A DNA stretch of 55,932 nt, taken from positions 1-55,932 of the forward strand of contig NZ_JAGPWD010000036.1 of NCBI RefSeq assembly GCF_018119395.1, written 5' to 3'. The DNA is from Massilia sp. ZL223. Its GTDB lineage: Bacteria; Pseudomonadota; Gammaproteobacteria; Burkholderiales; Burkholderiaceae_D. Of this stretch, positions 24,408-32,957 are shown one piece after another. Position 1 is the first letter of the stretch; each line of letters starts with the position of its first letter. The notes beneath the pieces are model-generated. The model did no database searches. It was not told the origin of the DNA and saw only the letters and a program-made list of their open reading frames with translations. Both the position numbers and the translations under genes were made by a program.

Positions 24408-24845
24408 ATGGATGTAGTCGATGCAGCAACCCGGTCAAGAATGATGAGGGGTATCCGATCCAAGGACACCCGGCCGGAAATTACCGTTAGGAAATATCTT
24501 CATGCGCGAGGGTTCCGCTACCGCCTCCACGCGCGTGATCTGCCAGGTTCGCCCGACATCGTGCTGCCTAAGTACCGCGTCGCAATTCTCGTTCACGGAT
24601 GCTTCTGGCATCGGCATGTAGGATGCAAATATGCAACAACTCCGGCGAACAATGTTGAGCGCTGGCAGCGGAAGTTCGATGCCAATATGGAAAGAGACGC
24701 ACGCAAGGAAAGCATGCTGCGTACGGCCGGGTGGCGCGTGATTGTCGTCTGGGAATGCGAGCTCAGGCATGAGACCGAAAAAAGGCTGGTGCGGCTTGTA
24801 GAAGAAATTTCCTTATTCCCACCCAACCTGCACGATCAGCATTAA
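24408..24845 (+). CDS. vsr: Vsr-type very-short-patch mismatch endonuclease
   Basis: A 145-residue Vsr homologue, normal length. The start at 24408 is chosen for AGGA seven bases upstream and for the family N-terminus MDVVDAATRSRMMRGIRSKDTRPE. Conserved active-site segments are DLPGSPDIVLPKYRVAILVHGCFWHRH (Asp50, His68, His70) and a zinc-type Cys/His set with GCK. Vsr nicks next to T:G mismatches produced when 5-methylcytosine deaminates, which fits its divergent pairing with the C5-methyltransferase. In loci with MORC-type ATPases, Vsr-fold proteins have also been proposed as restriction nucleases; sequence alone does not decide. Confidence 0.9.
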   Translation: MDVVDAATRSRMMRGIRSKDTRPEITVRKYLHARGFRYRLHARDLPGSPDIVLPKYRVAILVHGCFWHRHVGCKYATTPANNVERWQRKFDANMERDARKESMLRTAGWRVIVVWECELRHETEKRLVRLVEEISLFPPNLHDQH

Positions 24846-25400
24846 ATTTCAAATATCGAAAAACATAGCCGAGTCAATGCCGGACTACGCCGCTCACTGC
24901 CAATGCGCGCCCACATGTCCCCATCAACTGCTATCGCTACCATGAACAATCCCATTCATGTCAACCCGCCCAGTAGACGGAGCAAACGACACCAACGAAA
25001 TCTAGGGATAGAGCGGATCAATAGCAAATGTTAGCGGCACATACCAAACCAAACGAAGAACTATTGACGACGAGGAGTCCAGCCCCCAAGATTACCTCGT
25101 ATGCCGCCCGTTAATGCCCGGCTTTGCCAAAGGAATCCCAGACATACCAAAGCCCCGGATTCGATGTCATCGACGCTCCCGCAACGGTATAATCTGTCAC
25201 TCTTCGGCCATCTGGGGCCCCAAGGCTGAATCGAGCCATCGCGTACCCTCCAATTAACGTAAGTCATAAACAAAGCCGATCCGCGCTCGTCGGCAATCCC
25301 AATCGCGATCGACAATACTCTTAGTAATTCCGAAGTTTTCCACTCAACAGATGAACTAGCGTACTAAGTTGAGTAAGTCTGTTGGTCCACGGTTTGAAGA
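24846..25400. other. Gene-poor stretch between vsr and the nrdB remnant
   Basis: About 550 bp. A minus-strand frame at 25061-25315 (84 codons) has a protein-like composition (LFMTYVNWRVRDGS, WGPRWPKSD) but resembles nothing I know and could be another gene fragment. No mobile-element signature was found. Confidence 0.4.
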
Positions 25401-25670
25401 TCGATCAATCCCAGCTGAGCGCCACCGGTCTGGCACTCGGTCACGCGGGTTTCGAAAAAGTTGCGTTCCTTCTTCAGGTCGATCATCTCGCTCATCCACG
25501 GGAACGGGTTTCCTCGTTCGGGAACAGCGTGTCGTCACAAAGAAGCCCAGGTTGCGCTTTACGATGCGGCGCGGGTCTAGACCAGGCCGTTCGGGTTCTT
25601 CCACATCTCAATGTAGCGCTGCATGTTCACTTCCTGCTACATCCAGTGGTTAGCGTAGCCGGCTAGGTAG
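25401..25670 (-). pseudogene. nrdB: Decayed ribonucleotide reductase beta-subunit (nrdB) fragment
   Basis: Read on the minus strand and allowing frame changes, the segment gives MQRYIEMWKNPNGL, then RRIVKRNLGFFVT, then NPFPWMSEMIDLKKERNFFETRV followed by TECQTGGAQLG. These correspond to an early NrdB helix region and to the extreme NrdB C-terminus, whose usual end is YQTGGALSWD. The catalytic middle is missing. In-frame stops, at least two frameshifts and the Tyr to Cys change in the tail show decay. It is a remnant of a duplicated copy rather than the working gene. Confidence 0.75.
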
Positions 25671-25854
25671 TTATCCTCCTGCGATGTAACCGTTGTACGT
25701 CGCACCACCGCAGAGCTCGGCACCTACCGTCAAAGTCTGCGCTCAACTGGCTATGCGCCCCTCATCAGCGACGGATCACCGCAGAGAGAGTCAACCAGTA
25801 CAAATCCTGTGGCGGGACTCATATTGATGTCAAATCCAGCCCCAGAAAGACAAA

Positions 25855-25884
25855 AGACCCGCTAGCTCCATGGCTAGCGGGTCT
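25855..25884. terminator. Terminator downstream of tRNA-Ser
   Basis: A perfect 12-bp stem (AGACCCGCTAGC with its complement) with a six-base loop. It stands 36 bp past the 3' end of the leftward tRNA-Ser gene. It differs completely from the AAGCGACC hairpins beside the truncated tRNA ends at 12.6-12.9 kb, as expected if island insertion exchanged the downstream flank. Confidence 0.75.
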
Positions 25885-25920
25885 AATGAATGTTAAAGGT
25901 TTCCCTAAAACAGTTTTTCC

Positions 25921-26014
25921 TGGCGGAGGCGGTGGGATTCGAACCCACGATACAGGTTTAAGCCCGTATGCTTCCTTAGCAGGGAAGTGCCTTCGGCCAC
26001 TCGGCCACGCCTCC
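25921..26014 (-). tRNA. tRNA-Ser (GCU)
   Basis: A 94-nt class II tRNA with encoded CCA. The acceptor stem GGAGGCG pairs with CGCCTCC. The anticodon arm CTTCC-CTGCTAA-GGAAG gives anticodon GCU for AGC/AGU codons, and the long variable arm expected for serine is present. The T arm contains GGTTCGAATCC. It is the intact copy whose 3' end is repeated at 12685 and 12845, and it marks the right edge of the accessory island next to core gene lysC. Confidence 0.97.
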
Positions 26015-26109
26015 AATCAGTTCCGACCTTTCAGTCAGCGCTGAGTGCACGCATCTTAAGGGCTGGTGCGTCTTGCGTCAAGGACGCACGCCCAAAATTT
26101 TGAAAATTG

Positions 26110-27357
26110 TTAAGCTTGCTCGAGATTAAATGCTTTATGGAGTGCACGCACTGCCAGCTCCATGTATTTCTCGTCGATCAGCACCGAAATCTTGATCTCC
26201 GAAGTCGAGATCATGAGGATGTTGATGCCCTCTTCCGACAGGGTGCGGAACATCTGCGAAGCGACGCCCACGTGGCTGCGCATGCCCACGCCCACGGCCG
26301 AGACCTTCGACACTTTCGCGTCGCCGATCACCTTGGTCGCGCCCAGCGATTCCTTCTGGCCTTCCAGCACGTTCATCGCCTTGACGTAGTCGTTGCGCGA
26401 GACCGTGAAGGTGAAGTCGGTCTTACCGTCGACCGACTGGTTCTGTATGATCATGTCGACCTCGATGTTGGCATCGGCGATCGGGCCCAGGATGTGGAAG
26501 GCGACGCCCGGCTTGTCCGGGACGCCCAGGACGGTGATCTTGGCTTCATCGCGATTGAAGGCGATGCCGGAGATGACGGCTTGTTCCATGTTGCTCTCTT
26601 CCTCAAACGAAATCAGGGTACCGGAGCTGGCTTCCTCGGCCAGGTCCATCAGGGGGTCGGTCAGCGACGACAGCACGCGCGTCGGGACCTGGTAGTTGCC
26701 GGCGAATTCCACCGAGCGGGTCTGCAGCACCTTCGAGCCCAGCGAGGCCAGCTCGAGCATTTCCTCGAAGGTGATCTTCTGCAGGCGGCGCGCCTCGGTC
26801 ACCACGCGCGGGTCGGTCGTGTATACGCCGTCCACGTCGGTGTAGATCAGGCATTCGTCCGCCTTCAGCGCGGCCGCGATCGCCACCGCCGAAGTGTCCG
26901 AACCGCCGCGGCCCAGGGTCGAGATGTTGCCGTCCTCGTCCATGCCCTGGAAGCCCGTGATGATCACGATCTTGCCCGCATCCAGATCGCCGCGCACGCG
27001 GGTGTCGTCGATCGACTGGATACGCGCCTTGGTGAAGGCCGAGTCGGTGCGGATGCCCGCTTGCCAGCCGGTGTAAGAGACTGCATCCTTGCCGATCGCC
27101 AGCAGCGCCATGGCCAGCAGGCCGACCGAGACTTGCTCGCCGGTCGAGGCAATCATGTCCAGTTCACGCGGGTCCGGTTGCGGCATGATCTCTTTGGCCA
27201 GCGCAATCAGGCGGTTGGTCTCGCCCGACATGGCGGACGGGACGACAACGATTTGGTGACCTGCGTCATGCCACTTGGCCACGCGGGCCGCGACATTCTT
27301 GATGCGTTCCGTCGAGCCCATCGACGTTCCGCCATATTTGTGGACAATTAAAGCCAT
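26110..27357 (-). CDS. lysC: Aspartate kinase
   Basis: A 415-residue monofunctional aspartokinase, the first step of lysine, threonine and methionine synthesis (ATP phosphorylates aspartate). The start MALIVHKYGGTSMGS at 27357 matches the family; an 11-residue longer form has no support. The N-terminal amino-acid-kinase domain includes GRGGSDTSAVAIA (about 198-210). The C-terminus holds two ACT domains, for example ITVLGVPDKPGVAFHILG and the final MISTSEIKISVLID, which mediate allosteric feedback. It stands alone between tRNA-Ser and tilS. Confidence 0.97.
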   Translation of the reverse strand: MALIVHKYGGTSMGSTERIKNVAARVAKWHDAGHQIVVVPSAMSGETNRLIALAKEIMPQPDPRELDMIASTGEQVSVGLLAMALLAIGKDAVSYTGWQAGIRTDSAFTKARIQSIDDTRVRGDLDAGKIVIITGFQGMDEDGNISTLGRGGSDTSAVAIAAALKADECLIYTDVDGVYTTDPRVVTEARRLQKITFEEMLELASLGSKVLQTRSVEFAGNYQVPTRVLSSLTDPLMDLAEEASSGTLISFEEESNMEQAVISGIAFNRDEAKITVLGVPDKPGVAFHILGPIADANIEVDMIIQNQSVDGKTDFTFTVSRNDYVKAMNVLEGQKESLGATKVIGDAKVSKVSAVGVGMRSHVGVASQMFRTLSEEGINILMISTSEIKISVLIDEKYMELAVRALHKAFNLEQA

Positions 27358-27505
27358 ATCGGGAAGGGTTCCAGCTTGTAGAAAGATCAAAGGGGACCCT
27401 TACTCTAGCATGCTGCAACGCGTCATCACAAGGCTCGTAAAGATAAAAAGCTATACGAAAAGAAAATAAAGTAATACCGTTTTCGCATAGAAATTTGTCT
27501 ATACA

Positions 27506-28915
27506 TTAGCCAGGCGTCGACTCCCAGCGCAGGGCGACCAGCTGCGCCCCTTCCCGTCCGAAGTGATGGCAGTCCATGCCGATTCCCGCCGCATACAGCA
27601 GATCCAGGCCGCGCTTCACTACCGGCAGGCGCTCGCGCTCCCAGGCGGGCACGCCGAGGGACTGGAAGTGGGCCTTGAGGCTGCGGGTGGGACGGTTGGC
27701 GGCCGGCTTGAGGCGCTCGCCTCCCTGCCGGAAGTCGATCGTCAGCTCCTGGCTGCGCAGCCAGGCGGCGTCGAAACCCTGCTGGGCGGGCTCGATGTGC
27801 AGGACGCCGCCATAGGCCGGGAAAGCGATCGCCGCCTGGCCCGCCCAACGGAAGGCCTCGCCTTCGTGATGGAGTACGCCGATGTCGTCCGGATCGCGCA
27901 TGCCGTCCAGGTCGGGCAGGCGCGGCGTGATATGCAGCTTCCCGCGATGGCGGCGGATGTGGCAGCCGGGATGGGTCACCTTCAGCTGCGCATCCTCGCG
28001 CGCCGAGAACAGCTGGGCCACCATCTCGCCCAGCCAGGCGGTCGAGGGCATGGCGAGGCCGCGCACCGTGAACAGGTGGCGCAGCAGGTTATGGATGCGG
28101 TCCTGGCTCAGCCCGGCAATGCGCGCCAGGTCGAGCGCATCGCCGTCGAGGCTGGCGGTTAGGTCCTGGGCGGCGAGCTCGTCGAGCAGGCGCTGGGCCG
28201 AGGCCGCGTGCGCCGCGCTGCGGGCGATGCGGTCCTGGAAGCCGGGAAAGTTCGCTGCCAGCGCCGGCATCACCTGGTGGCGCAAGGCGTTGCGGGCGTA
28301 GCGCGGATCGAGGTTCGACTCGTCCTCGACCCAGGCCAGGCCCGCCTCAAACGCATACGCTTCCAGCTGCGCGCGCGCATGCGGCAGCAGCGGACGCGCC
28401 ATCACCAGCTCCTCGCTGCCCAGCAGGCCGGGCGCGCGGTTGGCGGCGTCCATGCCCGACAAGCCGGCCGGGCCGGAACCGCGCAGCAGCTGCAGCAGCA
28501 CGGTTTCGGCCTGGTCGTCGAGGTGGTGGGCGGTCAGCAGGACGCCGGCGCCATGCGCGCGGCACATCTCGCCCAGGGCCGCGTAGCGCAGCTTCCGCGC
28601 GGCGGCTTCCGTGCCGGATTTGTCCTTGGGGATATTGACGCGGCGAACGTCGAAGGCGATGCCCAGTTCCCCGCAGGCGCGTTCGCAATGGACGAGCCAG
28701 TCGTCGGCGTTGCGGCTGAGTCCGTGATGGACGTGGAAGGCGAACAGCGGCATGCCCTCTTCCCGCGCCCAGGCATGGGCAAGGCGCAGCAAGACCATGG
28801 AATCGAGTCCGCCGCTGAGGGCTACTGCGAGGGAAGCAAAGGGATACTGCGTGCGCAGGCCGTGGAGGGCCTGCGCAAATGCCGCCGGGAGGGCCCCGGC
28901 TTTGGAACGACTCAC
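27506..28915 (-). CDS. tilS: tRNA(Ile)-lysidine synthase
   Basis: A 469-residue TilS that converts C34 of the CAU anticodon of tRNA-Ile2 to lysidine, using ATP and lysine. The PP-loop is VALSGGLDSMVLL (SGGLDS at 34-39). HHLDDQAETVLLQLLRGSG is the second family motif, and the C-terminal substrate-binding domains follow. The start is a GTG at 28915 that overlaps the accA stop codon (GTGA), giving the N-terminus SRSKAGALPAAF and implying translational coupling. No internal ATG is better placed. Confidence 0.93.
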   Translation of the reverse strand: MSRSKAGALPAAFAQALHGLRTQYPFASLAVALSGGLDSMVLLRLAHAWAREEGMPLFAFHVHHGLSRNADDWLVHCERACGELGIAFDVRRVNIPKDKSGTEAAARKLRYAALGEMCRAHGAGVLLTAHHLDDQAETVLLQLLRGSGPAGLSGMDAANRAPGLLGSEELVMARPLLPHARAQLEAYAFEAGLAWVEDESNLDPRYARNALRHQVMPALAANFPGFQDRIARSAAHAASAQRLLDELAAQDLTASLDGDALDLARIAGLSQDRIHNLLRHLFTVRGLAMPSTAWLGEMVAQLFSAREDAQLKVTHPGCHIRRHRGKLHITPRLPDLDGMRDPDDIGVLHHEGEAFRWAGQAAIAFPAYGGVLHIEPAQQGFDAAWLRSQELTIDFRQGGERLKPAANRPTRSLKAHFQSLGVPAWERERLPVVKRGLDLLYAAGIGMDCHHFGREGAQLVALRWESTPG

Positions 28916-29889
28916 TCTTCGCGCGGCAGGGTTTCCTTGAACTTGCCGTAGGCCATCAGCTTCTGGTGACGGGCTTCGAGCAGGTCCTTGGTCTTCATGC
29001 CCTGGAACTGGCGCAGGGTGTCGGCCAGGGCGCGCTTGAGCAGCTGGGCCATCTGGGCCGGGTCGCGGTGGGCGCCGCCCAGCGGTTCGTTGACGATCTT
29101 GTCGATCAGGCCGATGGCCTTGAGGCGGTGCGCGGTCAGGCCCAGGGCGTCGGCCGCATCGGAGGCGCGCTCCGAGGTCTTCCACAGGATCGAGGCGCAG
29201 CCTTCCGGCGAGATCACCGAATAGGTCGAGTATTGCAGCATCAGCACCGCGTCGCCGACGGCGATCGCCAGCGCGCCGCCCGAACCGCCTTCACCGATGA
29301 TGGTGGCGATCAGCGGCACTTTCAGCTCGGCCATGACGTACAGGTTGTGGCCGATCGCTTCCGACTGGCCGCGCTCTTCCGCGTCGATGCCCGGGAAAGC
29401 GCCCGGGGTATCGACGAAGGTGAAGATCGGCAGGCCGAATTTCTCGGCCAGCTTCATCAGGCGCATGGCCTTGCGGTAGCCTTCCGGACGCGGCATGCCG
29501 AAGTTGCGCATCGCGCGCTCCTTGGTGTCGCGGCCCTTCTGGTGCCCGATCACCATGCAGGGCTGGCCGTTGAAACGGGCCAGGCCGCCGATGATCGACT
29601 GGTCGTCCGCGAAGGTGCGGTCGCCGTGCAGTTCGTGGAAGTCGGTGAAGATCGCGTTCACGTAGTCCATGGTGTACGGACGCTGCGGGTGGCGCGCGAT
29701 CTGCGAAACTTGCCATGGGGTCAGCTTGGCGTAGATGTCCTTGGTCAGCTGCTGGCTCTTCTTGGCCAGGCGGTCGATCTCTTCGGAGATGTCGACGGCG
29801 GAATCGTCTTGCACGAACCGCAGCTCTTCAATCTTGGAATCCAGCTCGGCGATAGGCTGCTCAAAATTGAGGAAAGTTGTTTTAGTCAT
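28912..29889 (-). CDS. accA: Acetyl-CoA carboxylase carboxyltransferase subunit alpha
   Basis: A 325-residue AccA. With AccD it forms the carboxyltransferase that moves CO2 from carboxybiotin to acetyl-CoA, giving malonyl-CoA for fatty acid synthesis. It begins MTKTTFLNFEQPIAELDSKIEELRF and contains GDRTFADDQSIIGGLARF and the oxyanion-hole region GEGGSGGALAI (about 200-210). GGAGG lies just upstream of the ATG. It overlaps tilS by 4 bp and follows the glycosylase gene by 58 bp. Confidence 0.97.
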   Translation of the reverse strand: MTKTTFLNFEQPIAELDSKIEELRFVQDDSAVDISEEIDRLAKKSQQLTKDIYAKLTPWQVSQIARHPQRPYTMDYVNAIFTDFHELHGDRTFADDQSIIGGLARFNGQPCMVIGHQKGRDTKERAMRNFGMPRPEGYRKAMRLMKLAEKFGLPIFTFVDTPGAFPGIDAEERGQSEAIGHNLYVMAELKVPLIATIIGEGGSGGALAIAVGDAVLMLQYSTYSVISPEGCASILWKTSERASDAADALGLTAHRLKAIGLIDKIVNEPLGGAHRDPAQMAQLLKRALADTLRQFQGMKTKDLLEARHQKLMAYGKFKETLPREE

Positions 29890-29947
29890 TGTACCTCCGG
29901 ATTATTTCGTGGCCGCTGCGTTTCCGTGCGCGCGGCAAGTCTGGGCG

Positions 29948-30673
29948 CTATTTTACCGTACCCGCCCCAGATACTGGGTCGAGGCTGCGCCATAAATACC
30001 ATGTAGCAACTGTTCGCCAGGGCTCCCAATTGGCCGATACCTCGCGCGCATCGCTGCGCGACACCGGCTCGCCCGAGAAGTAATTCTGGCTGATGCCCTG
30101 GATCAGGCCGGGGTCGTCGAGGGGCAGGACGTTCGGCCGGAGCAGATTAAATATCAAAAACATCTCCGCTGTCCAGCGCGTAATGCCGCGGATCCGGACC
30201 AGCTCGGCGATGACGGCCTCGTCGTCCATCTGCGACCAGAGGTCGGCATGGACCCGCTTGGCCTTGAAATGGTCGGCCAGGTCGAGGATGTATTCGGTCT
30301 TGCGCTTGGACAGGCCGCAGCCGGCCAGCTGGGCCGCGCCCACCTTGATGACCTGGCTGGGCGAGAGTTTCGGACACAGGACGAGCAGCTTGTCCCAGGC
30401 CGCATCGGCGGCCTTGGGCGTCACCTGCTGGCCCACGATCGAGCGCGCCAGCGTGGTGAAGGGGTCGGGGTGGCCGCGCAGGTGGAGGTCGCCGAACTGG
30501 GGAATCAGCTTGTTCATGATGCGGTCGCGCTGCATCAGCTCCAGCTTGGCCTCGGCCCAGTAGGCGGGCACCGACAGCATGTCGGACGCGGCTCCCGCTG
30601 AGTCGGCCGACCCCGAGTCGGCAACGGCTGCCCCTGGCGTGGCCACGCCCGCCTTGTCCTTGTTCGCTGCCAT
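29948..30673 (-). CDS. HhH-GPD DNA glycosylase (AlkA-like 3-methyladenine glycosylase II)
   Basis: A 241-residue base-excision glycosylase. The helix-hairpin-helix lies at about 155-172 (LVRIRGITRWTAEMFLIF), and the catalytic aspartate is expected in LPLDDPGL (Asp187 aligned with AlkA Asp238). SIVGQQVTPKAA (78-89) is the conserved substrate-pocket helix. Residues 1-30 are an Ala/Gly/Ser-rich disordered leader. It would remove alkylated purines. The ATG overlaps the cysS stop by one base, so it is translated with cysS. Confidence 0.88.
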   Translation of the reverse strand: MAANKDKAGVATPGAAVADSGSADSAGAASDMLSVPAYWAEAKLELMQRDRIMNKLIPQFGDLHLRGHPDPFTTLARSIVGQQVTPKAADAAWDKLLVLCPKLSPSQVIKVGAAQLAGCGLSKRKTEYILDLADHFKAKRVHADLWSQMDDEAVIAELVRIRGITRWTAEMFLIFNLLRPNVLPLDDPGLIQGISQNYFSGEPVSRSDAREVSANWEPWRTVATWYLWRSLDPVSGAGTVK

Positions 30674-32067
30674 TACGCGCGGCGCCAGCCCGTTCCGTCC
30701 GGCTTGTCTTCCAGGATGATCCCGGCAGCAGTCAGTTCGGCGCGGATCTTGTCCGCTTCGGCAAAGTTGCGCGCCTTCTTGGCGTCGGCGCGGCGGGCGA
30801 TGGCGTCCAGGATCGCGGCTTCGTCGAGGCCGCCCTGTTCCTGGCCGCCCGACTGCAGGAAGGCCTGGGGAGTGCGCTCGAGCAGGCCCAGCACGCCGGC
30901 CAGGGCCTTCAGCTGGCGCGCGGTCTCCACGGACTTGGTGCGGTTGACTTCACTGGCCAGGTCGAACAGCTCGGCCACGGCCAGCGGGGTATTGAAGTCG
31001 TCATCCATGGCTTCGCGGAAGCGCACGGCGTGCTCTTCGTCCCAGTTGACGGCCGGCGCTTCGCTGCCCAGGTCGACATCGGCCAGCGCCGTGTACAGGC
31101 GGCTCAGGGCGCCCTTGGCGTCGTCGATGTGGACGTCGGAATAGTTCAGCGGGCTGCGGTAGTGGGCGCGCAGGATGAAGAAGCGGATCACTTCGGCGTC
31201 GTACTTCTTGAGCACGTCGCGGATCGTGAAGAAGTTGCCCAGCGACTTGGACATCTTCTCGTTATCCACGCGCACGAAACCGTTGTGGACCCAGTAGTTG
31301 ACCATGGTGCCGCCGAAGGCGCCTTCGGACTGGGCGATCTCGTTCTCGTGGTGCGGGAACTGCAGGTCGGCGCCGCCGCCGTGGATGTCGAAGTGTTCGC
31401 CCAGGGTGGCGCAGGACATGGCCGAGCACTCGATGTGCCAGCCCGGACGGCCCCTGCCCCATTTCGAATCCCACTTGGCTTCCTCGGGTTCGGATTCCTT
31501 GGCGGCCTTCCACAGGACGAAGTCGAGCGGGTCGCGCTTGCCGCCGCTGACGTCGACGCGCTCGCCGGCGCGCAGGTCGTCGAGCGACTTGCCGGATAGC
31601 TTGCCGTAGCCGTCGAAGCCGCGCACGGCGTAGTTGACGTCGCCGTCCTCGCTCTTGTAGGCCAGGCCCTTCTGCTCGAGCTTCTCGATGATGTCGAGCA
31701 TCTGCGGGACGTAGGCGGTGGCGTGCGGCACCACGGTCGGCGGCAGGATGCCCAGCGCGGCCGTGTCTTCGTCCATGTATTTCTCGAAGCGCGAGGTCAG
31801 CGCTTGAATAGTTTCGTTGTTCTCGACCGCGCGCTTGATGATCTTGTCATCGATGTCAGTAATGTTGCGCACATAGGTGACGTCGTAGCCGGAAGCCCGC
31901 AGCCAGCGGTAGACGACGTCGAAAGCCATCATCATTCGCGCGTGGCCGACGTGGCAGTAATCGTAGATGGTCATGCCGCACACATACATGCCGACCTTGC
32001 CTGCCACCTTGGGCACGAACACCTGCTTGTCACGCGCGAGCGTGTTGTAAATCTTGAGTTGGCTCAT
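30673..32067 (-). CDS. cysS: Cysteinyl-tRNA synthetase
   Basis: A 464-residue class Ia synthetase, normal length. The zinc ligand Cys30 lies in YVCGMTIYDYCHVGHAR, with the HIGH-type motif HVGH at 39-42; the KMSKS loop is EKMSKSLGN at about 270. WHIECSAMS supplies further zinc-site residues. It charges tRNA-Cys and is essential. It heads the leftward run cysS, glycosylase, accA, tilS; the upstream gap to ppiA is the divergent promoter region. Confidence 0.97.
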   Translation of the reverse strand: MSQLKIYNTLARDKQVFVPKVAGKVGMYVCGMTIYDYCHVGHARMMMAFDVVYRWLRASGYDVTYVRNITDIDDKIIKRAVENNETIQALTSRFEKYMDEDTAALGILPPTVVPHATAYVPQMLDIIEKLEQKGLAYKSEDGDVNYAVRGFDGYGKLSGKSLDDLRAGERVDVSGGKRDPLDFVLWKAAKESEPEEAKWDSKWGRGRPGWHIECSAMSCATLGEHFDIHGGGADLQFPHHENEIAQSEGAFGGTMVNYWVHNGFVRVDNEKMSKSLGNFFTIRDVLKKYDAEVIRFFILRAHYRSPLNYSDVHIDDAKGALSRLYTALADVDLGSEAPAVNWDEEHAVRFREAMDDDFNTPLAVAELFDLASEVNRTKSVETARQLKALAGVLGLLERTPQAFLQSGGQEQGGLDEAAILDAIARRADAKKARNFAEADKIRAELTAAGIILEDKPDGTGWRRA

Positions 32068-32301
32068 TGAAATCTGGTTCCGGGAGGAAGTCGGACCGGC
32101 AAAGCAATAGCCGCCAAGGGCAAAGCCTGGCGGCCAGTGTCGGGTTCGTCTGTATCCTCGGTGTTGTTCTTATTTGATAGAATGGGTCGTTCTGCACAAA
32201 GTATAGCATTGATAAAATCCCGTCTGGCCGCATATGGCCCAGCTTTATTTTCGGGTAAACCCTTGACAGCACTTTGCGCCATGTCCATCAGAGGAAGCCA
32301 G

Positions 32302-32910
32302 ATGACCACGTTGAAGACGTCCCGCCGTTCCATCCTCGCCAGTTTCGCCGCCGCCGCCGGCGCCCTGCTCCTGAGCGGCGCGGCCCTGGCCGCCGACCTG
32401 CCCCAGGTCTCGATCAAGACCAGCATGGGCGAGATCGTCGTCGAGCTCGACCAGGAAAAAGCTCCCAAGAACGTCGCCAATTTCCTGGCCTATGTGAAAT
32501 CGGGCTTTTACAAGGGCACGATCTTTCACCGCGTGATCGACGGCTTCATGATCCAGGGCGGGGGCATGAACGAGAAGTTCGAGGGCCGCCATACCCGCAA
32601 GCCGGTCAAGAACGAATCGGATAACGGCTTGTCGAACAAGCCGTACACGATCGCGATGGCGCGCGAGAACCATCCGGACAGCGCCACCTCGCAGTTCTTC
32701 ATCAACGTGGCCGACAACTCCGGCATCGACTTCCCGAACGTGAACGGCTCCGGCTACACCGTGTTCGGCAAGGTCGTAAAGGGCCAGGAAGTGGTCGACA
32801 AGATCAAGGCCGTGGTGGTGGACGACGTGCGCGGCATGGAAAACGTGCCGGTCACCCCGATCTTCATTAAGTCCGCCACCCTCCTGAAGGGCGACAAGCT
32901 TGTAAAATAG
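32302..32910 (+). CDS. ppiA: Exported cyclophilin-type peptidyl-prolyl isomerase
   Basis: A 202-residue cyclophilin with an N-terminal export signal (about 1-34). The core has FHRVIDGFMIQGGG (active-site arginine), ATSQFFINVADN and the DFPNVNGSGYTVFGKV segment. It would catalyse proline isomerisation in periplasmic proteins. The signal starts MTTLKTSRRSILASF, a twin-arginine-like pattern; Sec export is equally possible. The start at 32302 is preferred over 32281 because GAGGAA precedes it. A cytoplasmic paralogue follows 47 bp downstream. Confidence 0.92.
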   Translation: MTTLKTSRRSILASFAAAAGALLLSGAALAADLPQVSIKTSMGEIVVELDQEKAPKNVANFLAYVKSGFYKGTIFHRVIDGFMIQGGGMNEKFEGRHTRKPVKNESDNGLSNKPYTIAMARENHPDSATSQFFINVADNSGIDFPNVNGSGYTVFGKVVKGQEVVDKIKAVVVDDVRGMENVPVTPIFIKSATLLKGDKLVK

Positions 32911-32957
32911 CGCCCACTGAACACCATCAACAATAACCAACTGAACAGGACACTCTC

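Noticed and set aside
25819..26016. 65-codon minus-strand frame across tRNA-Ser
   Set aside because: It is a translation of the tRNA gene and its terminator, not a protein gene.
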